DNA from: Abelmoschus esculentus | Lineage: Eukaryota > Streptophyta > Magnoliopsida > Malvales > Malvaceae | DNA length: 64,000 nt | Reading direction: 5' to 3' | NCBI GenBank assembly: GCA_035048815.1 | Contig: JAUCBN010000034.1 | Span: forward strand, 9,898,737 to 9,962,736 | Part shown: one piece after another, positions 1-10,178 of the stretch | Numbering within the stretch: the first letter of the stretch is position 1 | Layout: every line of letters begins with the position of its first letter | Program-made: the position numbers and the translations under genes | Notes under the pieces: generated by a model | Database searches by the model: none | What the model saw: the letters and a program-made list of their open reading frames with translations, nothing else | Told to the model about the DNA's origin: nothing

Positions 1-446
1 GACAATGAATGACTTGAGTTTGGGGGAGCATTATTCCACTTTTGTACTTGTAATTATATTTGCAAATGTATGGAAATATTTTTTGTTTTATCGATAATTT
101 TCTAAATTTATCTTAATTTAAGTTTTATTAATGCAATTTCAAGATCTATAGTTTTTTCACTCTTGGTACTTACTCTTTCTTACGAGCTCGGAAGATAAGT
201 TTGAGAGAAAAAAACCTAATTATCTAGACTAGGGATAGTTAGGCTCATGAAATGAGTGGATATGGTCTTTGCTCTTGGGTATTGGCTAATCCGACTTAGA
301 GATAAGGCAACCAGGATTTTAGCGACTAATAGGAAACATATCATCGGTTGTTGCTCACCATTGATTTACACCTAGAGGTACCATCAAGACAGGACCTTCA
401 ATAGTACACCGAATTAGAGAAAAAGAGGGGTCAATAAAGGATGCTC
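1..446 (+). mobile_element. Degenerate Athila-type LTR, first half
   Basis: This shares a series of landmarks, in order, with the well-preserved LTR at 7140-8466: a clause like gagctcggaagataagtttg, a ggatagttagg segment, an agcgactaa segment near 318, and a taccatcaagacaggacctt segment near 380. A purine-rich run (gagtttgggggag, 16-27) resembles the Athila polypurine tract, so a plus-oriented 3' LTR is likely. It is interrupted at 446 by a solo LTR and resumes at 2126. It is much more diverged than the other Athila LTRs here, so it is older. The left boundary is uncertain. Confidence 0.5.
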
Positions 447-2125
447 TGTAACCCCTTAATTTTAATTTAAGGAGTACGGTAGGTTAAAACTGTTACTTTT
501 AAAACTTTCGTGTCAAGTAATTACAAAAAGTGATTTAAAAACCAAATTTTTAAATCAAAAGATAAAAATACGATAAAAAAAATAAATATTCTTATTTAAA
601 ATTAACAAATTTGAATAACTGGTTTTATGCATAAGGTTTAAATACGTCTTAATCCCTAATAATCCCAAAATAAAAATATCTGTAAATAATTGTACTAATA
701 ATAATAAACCGTATCCGAGAGAAATCTCTGAGTACCAACTCCTATGGCCAGATATCTAAAAGAAAATAAAAACTAAAAGAATGAGCTATAAAGTGCAGTG
801 TGTCTCTAAAGTGCAGACAAACATCACGATAACACTCAGTTCACAATCACCGATAAAATATATATCTTCGCAATACATAAACACATAGAGTGATGAATGC
901 AATGTCACAGAGAATTCAGTTCCATACTCCGTACGCCAAATATAGTGGTGGCTAAACCAACTAATCGCTGTGGAGGTAGTTCCCCAGAACCCCTCACCCA
1001 TTATTTCACCAAAACGCTGTGTGGTAAAACCACCTTCCTCCGTACAATCCCACCCTATGCACATACTATGCAATCAATGTCACAGTTCTCAAAAGTCTCA
1101 TCACAAATATAGATGATGAATGCAATATCACAAAGAATGCAATCCCATACTTTGAACGCCAAATATAGAGGTGGCTAAACCAACCGATTGTTGTGGAGGT
1201 GGTTCCCCAGAACCCCTCACCCCCTTATTTCATCAAAACGCTGTGTGGTAAAACCACCTTCCTCCGTACAATCCCACCTCGTGCACATGCTATACAATTA
1301 ATGTCACAGATCTCAAAAATCTCATCACAGATATTCGTATAGAATACGAAGCACACAGTTTAGATAATTTGATCACAGTCTCACAGGATAACTCAAGGTC
1401 ACAATCACATAGTATGTTTAATATCACAGTGTCACAGTAAACAGATAATCACAGAACACAAAAAAAATATAGCACCACTAAGAGAACACACCTTAGCCAA
1501 AGCGACTCAAATTATCGAATAACATGGTTTTGAACTTGAACAAAAATAAAGACTAAAAACATAAACTTCAGAGAATCTTGATGAAAGAAAATAATGTAGG
1601 GTTTTCCTTTAGACCATAATATTTATTTATAGAGAAATAAATAATTAATTCCAATTAGAATTAAAATTCTATTAGATAAATATAATTAATATAAAAAAAG
1701 GTTGTATAATTTCAATGAGATTTCTTTTCTCTATCTGAGACTTTATATAATATATGATATTAAGTAAAATTTTTTGATAAAACAATAATTAAAATAAAAT
1801 AATATTTTTAATAAATAAATTAATTGTAGATAAACTATTAATAAAAAATAATTAATCTCAGTAAAAATAAAATTCAATTTAAAAGCAAATTAGTTATCCA
1901 AAAGTCATCAAATCACTTTAACTTTTAATCATTAAATTCACATTTAAAACTTCAAAAATTTTATAATCTTATCTAAAATTTTTTCCCTTAAATTTAGAAA
2001 ATCAATTTAAAAAACAAACTCAAATAAATTAGAGTTTCAGAAATTGGGAATATAAAAATTAAGTTTTTTAATTAGGGATTTCAAAATTAGGGTTTTAAAA
2101 TTAGGAATAATTTTTGGGTATTACA
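447..2125 (-). mobile_element. Solo LTR of a Ty3/gypsy-type element
   Basis: The plus-strand sequence begins TGTAACCCC and ends GGGTATTACA, so it has TG..CA ends. It is flanked by a 5-bp near-duplication (tgctc at 442-446, tgatc at 2126-2130, one mismatch). It interrupts an older LTR whose two halves lie on either side. No coding interior, primer site or second LTR is present, which fits a solo LTR left by LTR-LTR recombination. Minus orientation is inferred because the reverse strand starts TGTAATACCC, the usual start of Tekay/Del-type LTRs. The lineage is tentative. Confidence 0.6.
892..1336. repeat. Tandem duplication, period about 223 bp, inside the solo LTR
   Basis: Two head-to-tail copies begin at 892 and 1115 with gatgaatgcaat. 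Both contain ccaaatatag, gtggctaaacca, ttccccagaacccctcaccc, aaaacgctgtgtggtaaaac and caccttcctccgtacaatcc in the same order. They differ by scattered substitutions, so the duplication is not very recent. Short ORFs through it (for example 897-1112 plus) are not gene-like. Confidence 0.85.
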
Positions 2126-2515
2126 TGATCTGTCAAACTATGAATTGTTAATTTGTCGACAAGGCATAAACCCGTCGAGGCAACCAAGGCGACCATCAAG
2201 CGACCCGCCGAGGCGGAACTTCATGCTCATGCATTAATAAAACGGGGATATTGTGCAATTGGATTCCACATTACGAAGCAATCAACCTAGCCTTTCCATT
2301 ACATCTTGAGATTGTAATCAAATTAGTTAGTTAGCTTTTATTATTAAGTTAATTTTGCTTCCTACAAATTACTTGTGTTTTTTTTATTTTATTTTTTTTA
2401 TTTTCTTGAGTGCAAGAAAGATAAGTTGTGTGGGTATTCAGTCCCTATGGGTTCGACATCTAAAATACTATAATTTGGCAAAGGTGTACGCTTGCACGCT
2501 TGCACGCTTGCATCA
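2126..2515 (+). mobile_element. Degenerate Athila-type LTR, second half
   Basis: This resumes the LTR of 1-446. It has the terminal Athila-LTR landmarks: gtgcaattggattcca, a T-rich stretch, gtgcaagaaagataagttg, ttcagtccctatgggttcga, then tgtacgcttgcac repeated, ending near catca. The equivalent end of 7140-8466 carries cagtccctgtggagacgata and gtccacttgcac. No recognisable tRNA-Asp primer site follows. Confidence 0.5.
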
Positions 2516-2827
2516 TTTATGTGTAGGACTTCCCACTCGCACCACCCACAACGCCCAAAATTGGTACCAGATGATTTTGTCTTGTCATTGTAAGAAAATA
2601 AAAATTCAAATTTTAATTTAAAATTTAATCCTAGAAAAAGCGGTCTAAGAAGAATATTTTCTTATTCGCGATAATAGAAAAAGATGATATCTGAATATTT
2701 TAGGATATCACTTTTACGCTGATTCCTAAAATAAAATGGAAAATATCCCTTAATAACCGAATTCTATGAAAACATAAAATATTCAAAACAAAAAAATATG
2801 TAATATACATTCAGTACTAAACATGTT
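2516..2827. other. AT-rich intergenic DNA, no gene seen
   Basis: Low-complexity, A-rich sequence. The 88-codon open frame at 2355-2621 is T-rich LTR read-through with no recognisable domain. No promoter, RNA gene or repeat boundary is evident. Confidence 0.4.
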
Positions 2828-3030
2828 AATATAAAATAAATATATATATGATAATATTTACATATATTAAATAGTATCCTATAAAAAAATATAACTATGA
2901 TAGAATGCAAGGTAAAATGTATATAACGTAATCACACATATATTTACATAATATATGTAAGTAGAAATAAAATAATCATACCAATATTAAGTAATTAATA
3001 GTTAATATAAATATATTAAATTATATCATG
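2828..3030. repeat. About 200-bp dispersed repeat, copy 1
   Basis: It is nearly collinear with 21143-21335. Both contain atatatatgataatattta, atataactatgata, aaaatgtatataacgtaatc and aaatatattaaattatatca. Copy 1 stops about 7 bp before the left end of the outer Athila element. Copy 2 is about 820 bp beyond its right end. It may be host DNA or a degraded element. Too AT-rich to classify. Confidence 0.65.
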
Positions 3031-3036
3031 TATAAA

Positions 3037-3889
3037 TGTTGCATGGCTTTATTACAACGCAAACGGTGCAAGTGTACACGTCGCAAGTAATAATATAGAT
3101 TAGATATCGTCTTCACAAAGATTAGTTTGGGTCACTTTGCTTAAGTTATCACACTATAAAATAAAGACACAAGTGGATTATAGAATTGAATAAAATAAAA
3201 AACAAGCAAATAAAATAAATTGAAGTAATCGATAAGAGAGATTAGGCTATGTTATCCTGAATTATGGAATGATGGACGAGTGAATTATTCCTTGCAAGTG
3301 GTTGCTCGCACCACTCAATTGTTCCTACAATTGAGATTAATCAGATTACCTAGTCAATTCATCTAAATGCTTGGGCAATTGCAACTAAGGGAATTGCTCG
3401 GGAAATTTGAGCGAATATCCTTAAGGTTCGACAAAGTGTTCTTTAGTGGTCCATGTTATCCCTAACCTGAGACTCTGTTAATTGCACAACCTTTGATGAT
3501 ACATCCCTGCGTTAATCAAAAGTGTACAAAAACTATCTTGCGCTCTATTAGCCGTTGAAATCTTGCACTTATCCCTAAGCCGGGTTAGTTCTCACGCACT
3601 TGGATTGAACCATGCCTATTCGTTTTGTGAATCTAATTCTCCCGAATCTAGATAAATGTATTGTTTATGAAGTCCTTTCCAATTTTCTCGCAAACCAAAT
3701 AAGCACCAAAATAGGCAAACCTTAATTAAGAACACTCAACATGCTTAGATAGAATTCAAATGAAATCAAACCATAAAACAAAATAACCCAAGCCAACTTT
3801 AAGTTAGTTCATGGTTGGGTAAAATATCCAAAGAATAAATCCTCTTATCACTTGAAATAACAAGGAGAAATACAATGAAAATCGACAGC
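3037..3889 (-). repeat. Element A 3' LTR, left part
   Basis: It starts TGTTGCATGG and matches the LTR at 18938, sharing caacgcaaacggtgcaagtg, tacacgtcgcaagtaat and agattagatatcgtc. It is cut at 3889 by element B; the five bases before the cut (acagc) nearly repeat at 16978-16982 (acaac). Confidence 0.8.
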
Positions 3890-4417
3890 TGATGCGTGTC
3901 AAAAGTGCACAATTAGTGCAAGTGAACACATCGCAAGTAATAAAGTGATAAGTATATCAGATATCGTCTCCACAGGGATTGGTCTACTTAATATGCCCTC
4001 TTTGTCTTCTTGCTCTGTAAAAAGAAATAAAGTAAAGACACGGGTAAATTGGGTTTTGATGAATCTAAATAAAAAGACTAAATAAAAAGATAAAATAAGA
4101 TAAAGAAAGTGGCTAGGATCCAGTTGTGTTGTATAGTGGATTCAATTGACTTGTCTCTGTCCAATGCAATCGCACAACACTGCCTCGGCAGTACTGTAGT
4201 TTACTGCCTCGACAGAGATGATGCTTGTCCGCCGCGGCAATCTCTTGTTCTTGGGTAGACTTTACCAAAGTTCGACAAAGTGTCCTTTGATGCCTCTGCT
4301 TATCTCTAAGTCGAAGTACTATTGATGACCAGTCCTTGATGATACCTCTCGGCGTGAATCAATTGTAATCAACAACCAATCCCACACTTCTCTTAGCCGC
4401 TGAAACTCTTAACCTAT
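3890..4417 (-). repeat. Element B 3' LTR, left part
   Basis: It matches the first about 525 bp of the intact LTR at 15656. Shared words include tagtgcaagtgaacacat, gtgataagtatatcagatat and tggtctacttaatatgccc. It stops at the sequence cctat, where element C begins. Confidence 0.85.
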
Positions 4418-5746
4418 TGTCGCGTGTCAAAAGTGCGTGTTTAGTGCAAGTGGACACATTGCAAGTAATAAGTGATAAGTATTTATCGGATTATCGTCTC
4501 CACAGGGATTGGTATACTCAATATGTCTTCTTTGTCTTCTTGTTCTGTAGAAAGAAATAAAGTAAAATACAAGTGATTGAGTTTGGATTAACTAAACTAA
4601 AACAACTAAGTAAAAGTAAAGAGAATTGAATATTAGAGAGAGATAGGTCAGGATCCAGTTGCGTTGTATTGTGGATTTGATTGACTTGTCTCTACCCAAT
4701 GCAATCATATATCACTGCCTCGGCAGCACTGTAGATTACTGCCTTGGCAGCAACGATACTGTCCGCCGCGGCAATCCCTTGTTCGTGGGTGGACTTTACC
4801 AAAGTTCGGCAAAGTTTCCTTGAATGACTCCGCTTATCCCTAAGTCGAAGTACTATTGATGACTAGTCCTTGATGATACCTCCCGACGTGAATCAATTAT
4901 ACTCACCAACCAATCTCACACTTCTTTTAGCCGCTGAAACTCTTAACCTATCCCTAGGCTGAGTTAGTATTTCGCGATTGAAACACCGTACTTACCCCTT
5001 TCGTGAATCTAACTCTCCCGAGTCTAGATAAATGGATTACTTAAAAACTTCTCTCCCGAGCTTGAATGTAAGAACAAGGAATAACAAAGGATAAGCAAAC
5101 CTTGATAATTTTATTGCATTAAAAAAAGACAAAGTACAATCTCCTCTCACAAATACTAACAACCTTCACCTAAACCCTAAGAAAGCTTAGAACATAGTTG
5201 AGAGAAAGAAAACAAGGTTTATGAATCGGCTCTCTCTCTAGGTATTCGTGTGTAATACATTGGACGGCTAGATCTTTATATAGGCTAGACCTAGGGCAAA
5301 CCTTTCCTAAGTAGAATACAACTTGGAGTAGGGAACAAGTCATGTATATAATTAAAATATTTCCAAGCTTAAATTCGACTAAGGGGCTTTCCCGTGTGGC
5401 CTTGTCTTGGGCTTTTCCTTATGCTAACCATCTCCGATCCATGTGCTTTAAGTCCAGATATGTCCCTTGGATTTTTCTCTTCTAATTGCCTACAGTCTTG
5501 TTTCCTGGCTCTCAGCTGCTGCCTCAGCATTAGGTCTTGCCTCGGCCTTGTTGCTGCCGCGGCACTGGTTCTCCTACACAGATACAAAAATGCAGTAAAA
5601 CTTGCCTTTTCTGTAAATATGAGTTCTATGAGCTTAACTTCTAAATATATCACATTAAGTGCATTCATTGATCCAAGTGGGTGTAAATTAGGTGATTAAT
5701 TGCCCACAAAAGGTGTAAAAAGTGATAGTGAGTTGAGCACTTATCA
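4418..5746 (-). repeat. Element C 3' LTR, 1329 bp
   Basis: The plus strand begins TGTCGCGTGTCAAAAGTGCG and ends GAGCACTTATCA. In sense it runs TGATAAGTGCTC to CACGCGACA. A TATA-like box in sense orientation is at 5274-5282 (plus ctttatata). Short palindromes of the form TGCC-NN-GGCA occur at 4715-4726, 4739-4750 and 5554-5563. Open frames at 5369-5699 are LTR read-through. Confidence 0.9.
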
Positions 5747-5760
5747 CACCCCCAAACTCG
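5747..5760 (-). other. Polypurine tract of element C
   Basis: The sense strand reads gagtttgggggtg and abuts the 3' LTR, the expected place for plus-strand priming. The same tract abuts the LTR ends at 13512 and, in changed form, 17436. Confidence 0.8.
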
Positions 5761-6662
5761 AACTATTGCTTGTCCTCAAGAAATGCAAACTATCAATTTG
5801 CTGAACTCTACTCTCTTTTGGTCTTACATTTCCATCTATTCTCCCCACCATAACTATGCCTATTCTTAAGCCTTAACCTTTCGGCTACCCAAGTGTTTAC
5901 CTAGAAACAATCTATAAGAATTGTGAGTGTGTGCGTTTTTGTGGACAAGTTTGATTAAAGGTTTTCTTAGATAAACTCTAAGTTCAAGACAAGTAGAATT
6001 GGGTTAAGTGTTCTCTTCTTTTCTAAGCAACCAATTCTTGAGCCAATTTCAGGCACCTCAAGGATTGTGTTTTTCCCTTCACTAATTTCTTTCTTTTTGA
6101 TATTCCTTACAGCATACTAGAGCCAATTTCGGGCACCTCTAGCATGAAGAAGAGTACTTCCTAGATCCGGTGATAGGCACCTCTAGTTACTTTCCCAAAA
6201 ATCTAAGTCTTTATCACCTAAGTTCATTAAAAGAATTCCTCTAATCCAACAAGTCCCAAAAGTGTTTAATTCCTTCCTATAGTAAGCTTCTAAGTTTTCA
6301 TCCTAAGTATCCTAAGGTTAAACCTTCTTAACAGGACCTAATCATGGTAAGGAGAAAGATTTCTATAGCCTTAAAGAATAAACTAAGGCAATACTGATGA
6401 TAAGCAGTGCGAAAGTATAGGCAGTTAATTCAAGTAAGGCGGGGATCATAAAAAATAAAGAATTTCACTGGAATACTCCTTTTTTTGGCAAGGCCTCGGC
6501 AGTAGATTGCTGCCTTGGCAGTGAATCTGCACCCCCAAACTAAAACCAAGAATTGTCCTCAATGCTTTATATTAGAAGATAAGAGCGGGCAACAAAGATA
6601 TGAAAGGAATAAGCAGCATAGAAAGCAAATAGAAATTAATATTGAATTATATGAGAAAAATA
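5761..6662 (-). other. 3' non-coding region of element C
   Basis: No open frame of note. It contains the triple hairpin motif (6037-6186) and, next to ORF2, two TGCC-palindromes near 6489 and 6511. It is collinear with 13526-14196 of element B and 62681-63538 of element E, so it is conserved within the family. Confidence 0.7.
6037..6186 (-). ncRNA. Triple hairpin motif (element C)
   Basis: Three 26-nt inverted repeats lie at 6037-6062, 6117-6142 and 6161-6186. Each has a 6-nt outer stem, an unpaired GTG-type bulge, a CC/GG inner pair and a 7-nt loop when read on the sense strand. The outer stem is CTTGAG/CTCAAG in the first and CTAGAG/CTCTAG in the second; both strands change together while the inner part stays the same. 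The third has one stem mismatch and another loop. This is a candidate structured RNA element; function is unknown. Confidence 0.55.
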
Positions 6663-7134
6663 TTAAAGAGATTCCGAAGAGCTGCTTGTAACAATTTTTC
6701 TCCTAGGCCTTGCTGCCGATTGCTTTGTTCTTAGTGAGGGCGATGGTTGAGCTTTTGCTTGCCGGGGCGGTTGGACTCTTGTGGGTGGTTTCCGTTGCAT
6801 TGAGGCCTCCACTTCTTCTCCTTCTTCTAATTCGGCCATCTCTTCGGTTATCATTATGTCCGTTCCACCTTCTATTGCTGTGGCTGCCCCGGTATGGTGT
6901 GTACTCGGTCCGGCGGCGGTTGAGCTTTGGTGCACATAGGCATCTATCTCTGCTGATAGACTGCCCATGATGATTGGAGATCGTGGTGGAGTGCTGAAGA
7001 CTGCCCTCCGTTTGGATGGTCTTCTGCTGGCAGATGATGCCGCGGCAGAATCTGCTGCCCTGGATGGGCCAGCAGCATGGTACTGTGGTGGAGGGCCCGC
7101 ATGGAAGAACGACCTTGGTCCTCCCGGAGCTGGT
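6663..7134 (-). pseudogene. Athila ORF2, C-terminal part
   Basis: A continuous minus frame runs from the solo-LTR junction at 7134 to a stop at 6663, about 156 codons. It is rich in Pro, Ser, Ala and Gln, with an acidic stretch (EEMAELEEGEEVE) and a basic, Ser-rich tail ending SSSSESL. A near-identical frame is at 63539-64000. It continues the frame that stops at 8472: the 5-bp target duplication of the intervening solo LTR marks the join. The first Met in this piece (6968) is internal. The tail has no recognised domain; it looks disordered and possibly nucleic-acid binding. Confidence 0.6.
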
Positions 7135-7139
7135 GTTGT

Positions 7140-8466
7140 TGATAAGTGCTCAACTCACTATCACTTTTTACACCTTTTGTTGGCATTAATCACCGAATTT
7201 ACACCTACTTGGACCAATGCATGTACTTAATGTGATATATTTAGAAGTTATGCCTATAGAGATAATATTTACAGAAAAGGCACGTTTTACCGCATTTTCA
7301 TATCTGCGCAGGAGAAATAGTGCCGCGAAAGTGACAAGGCCGAGGCAGGACCTGATGCCGAGGCAGCAGCTAAAAGCCAGGAAGCAAGACTGTAGGCGAT
7401 TGGAAGACAAAAATCCAAGGGACGTTTCTGGACTTGAAGCCCATGGATCGGAGCTGGCTAGCATGAGGAAAAGCCCAAGGCAAGGCCACGCGGGAAAGCC
7501 CCCTTAGCCGAATTAAACTTGGAAATATTTTTTATTATGTACATGACTTGTTCCCTACTCCAAGTTGTATTCTACTTAGGAAAGGTTTGCCCTAGGTCTA
7601 GCCTATATAAGGACCTAGCCACCCAATGTACTACATATGGAATACCTAGGGAGAGAACCGAATTCTAAACTTGTTTTCTTTCTCTCCATTATGTTCTAAA
7701 CTTTCTTAGGGTTTAGGTGAAGGTTGTTGAGTATATGTGAGAGGAGATTGTACTTCGTCTTTGTTTCAATGCAATAAAATTATCAAGGTTTGCTTATCCT
7801 TTGTTATTCCTTGTTCTCGCATTCAAACTCGGGAGGGAAGTTTGTGAGTAATCCATTTATCTATGCTCGGGAGAGTTAGATTCACGAAAGGGGTAAGTAA
7901 GGTGTTTTAATCGTGAAATACTAGCTCGGCCTAGGGATAGGTTAATTGTTTCAGCGACTAAAAGAAGTGTGAGATTGGTTGGTGAGTATAATTGGTTCAC
8001 GCCGGGAGGTATCATCAAGGACTAGTCTTCAACAGCACTCTGACTTAGGGATAAGCGGAGTCATTCAAGGACACTTTGCCGAACTTTGGTAAAGTCTACC
8101 CACGAGCAAGGGATTGCTGCGGCGGACAGTATCGTCGCTACAAAGGCAGTAAACTGCAGTGCTGCCGAGGTAGTGAAGTACAATTGCATTGGGTAGAGAC
8201 AAGTCAATCAAATCCACAATACAATGCAACTGGATCCTGACCCATCTCTCTCTATTATTTAATCTCTTTATTTTACTTAGTTATTTTAGTTTAGTTTCAT
8301 CACACCCAAAACTATTTGTGTTTTTTATTTTTTACAGAACAAGAAGACAAAAGAAGACATATTAAGTCTACCAGTCCCTGTGGAGACGATAATCCGATAA
8401 ATTGCTTATCACTTATTACTTTCGATGTGTCCACTTGCACTAAACGCGCACTTTTGACACGCGACA
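7140..8466 (+). mobile_element. Solo Athila LTR inserted in ORF2 of element C
   Basis: It runs from TGATAAGTGCTC to CACGCGACA, 1327 bp, in plus orientation, opposite to its host element. Exact 5-bp target duplications gttgt lie at 7135-7139 and 8467-8471. No primer site, interior or second LTR is present. Its sequence matches the element C LTR subfamily, so the family was active after element C landed. A TATA-like box (tatataa) is at 7604-7610. Open frames inside (7217-7507, 8316-8567) are LTR read-through. Confidence 0.92.
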
Positions 8467-8471
8467 GTTGT

Positions 8472-9532
8472 CTCGGTGTAAGGGGAGGCTGTGACAAACA
8501 TATTACTGAAAATTTCTGGAAATTGCGCCCCTTGGTCTGGAAAAGCATGGAGCATTATTTGGGCTAATATGCCATTGAAATCTCTTTGATACTCCATGTA
8601 CCTTTGTTGCCTGAGGTCCATCGCTGCAATCCTTTGCAAAATCTCCTGGTACGGGTCTGCTGCGGTAGAGGTGTGGGCAGTGTCTGGCATGTCTGTCGTG
8701 TACTGGGCCCCGACAGCAGTATCAACAGTGAACTGCTGGGGCGTTGCTTGGACTGGCTCCGCCTGCGTGATCTGCATGACTTTGTGACAAAAGTCTCTGA
8801 TCCATCCTCGCCTTTGAGGAGTGTATTCGTCCGTATCTTCTATTGGCACACCTACGGCAACACACAAACCCGTGATCAAACATGGGAAATACAATGGTCC
8901 CCTATCTTTCTTACCGCATTCGTGAATTTCACGTAAGATGATCTCTCCAACATTGATGGTCCTTTTGTTGATGATCGATTAGATGAGCACCAATCGCTTT
9001 CAGTCCACCGTGCTATTGTGGGATGTGGGGATGAGGCGTCGCTTGACAAAGGTATTCCACAGCTTGGCCTCGGGCTTTAGGCTCTGCCTTGTTACGAATC
9101 CTCTATGGGTACCGGTTTCCCATGGAGTATTCACGTAACAAAGGTCGTCTTTGATTAACTCATAATCCTCGGTAGTGATGTCTTCCATGAATTCAGCGTG
9201 AACATCACTGTTCGGAGTGAGGCCGTAAAAGTCGTTGATGATCTCGGCATCTAACTGGACCGGCCTGTCGCGGCAGTGAACAAAGAGGGAATCTTTGTTG
9301 GGCCCGTGCGCATAAAATTCCCGCACGATTGTAGCGTTCGCCTGGGCAGGTTGGAGACAGAAAATTTCCCAATCTTGGTACTTGATTCTGTCAAAGAGAT
9401 AATGCTCGATGTCGTAGTTTTCATCATCCGAATGTTGGAAGCCTTGTTCTTCCCACAATTGCCGGAAAATGAAAGACGGTTGAAACGGTCTTCAACATTG
9501 GCTGGGGCAAATCGCTTGTAAGTGGCCATCAA
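8472..9532 (-). pseudogene. Athila ORF2, N-terminal part, putative plant transposon-protein domain
   Basis: The start is probably the Met pair at 9532/9529 (MMATYKRFAP). A frameshift near 9440-9460 leads into a long frame from 9458 to the solo LTR at 8472, interrupted by TGA at 9002-9000 and TAA near 8981. Features typical of the putative plant transposon protein family (Pfam PF20167, named from memory) are IVREFYAHG, a V..DAEIINDFYGL segment, SLKPEAKLWNTFVKRRLIPT and YFPCLITGLCVAVGVP. The function of this family is not known; it sits in the 3' part of Athila-like elements where an envelope-like ORF is often described. Decayed by two stops, a frameshift and an LTR insertion. Confidence 0.7.
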
Positions 9533-10178
9533 GATTGTGAGAGATTGATTTCTTGGAGATTTTCTTGCAAAGAATCTGAGAATTTCACGAAGAATTGTGA
9601 GTAGGCAGAGAGTATTATGAGAGCAAGATTGTAAGGAATTCTAAAGAAAACAAGAAAGCAAGGGTGAATAGTTCAAGAGGAAGGGGTTTCTTATATAGGC
9701 CTTGGCCGTGTGACCGTTTGGATCCACTAGCCGTTTTGTAGCCGTTACTCTTTACTGCCGTTTCCTTTTCTATCGCGGCAGGAATCTCGGCAGACTAGCC
9801 GTTACACTGTTCTGCTGCGGTTCTGACACTGTTTCCTACCTCGACAGAATTCCTGCTGTGAGCTATTTCTCCTTAATTCTTGCTTATTATCCAAAATAAA
9901 AATTAAACACACAAAAAGAAAAGTACTTAAAGCAAAAACAAATTAATAAACTAAAAATAAACTAAACTAATCCTAATATAATAATGAGAAAAAGGGAGGA
10001 GATCATGTTACTAGTGGAGTGCATGCAAATGCATCTCCCAAGATGATTCTCTCTTGTTGGCCAGAATTATAAATCGGTTGTGGGCCACTCCCTTTTGTTG
10101 TGTGTCCATCGACTTTGGGCTTAATCTTTTTGCCAAATAACCTGCCGAGCATGCTGCCAAGGCAGGATATTTTTGTGT
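9533..10178 (-). other. Spacer between gag-protease and ORF2, pol missing
   Basis: No reverse transcriptase, RNase H or integrase similarity on either strand. It contains A-rich sequence (9890-9990) and several TGCC/GGCA palindromes (for example near 9778 and 10150). The 65-codon frame 10003-10200 overlaps the gag-protease end and has no known domain. Confidence 0.6.

Noticed and set aside
5369..5699. Open frames of about 100 codons on both strands, also at 7186-7507, 13172-13465 and 16574-16931
   Set aside because: They lie wholly in Athila LTRs, recur with every LTR copy and show no domain. They are by-products of GC-richer LTR sequence.
6663..9532. Athila ORF2 as a viral envelope gene
   Set aside because: No signal peptide, transmembrane segment or cleavage site is visible. 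The recognisable part fits the putative plant transposon protein family, so an envelope role is not supported.
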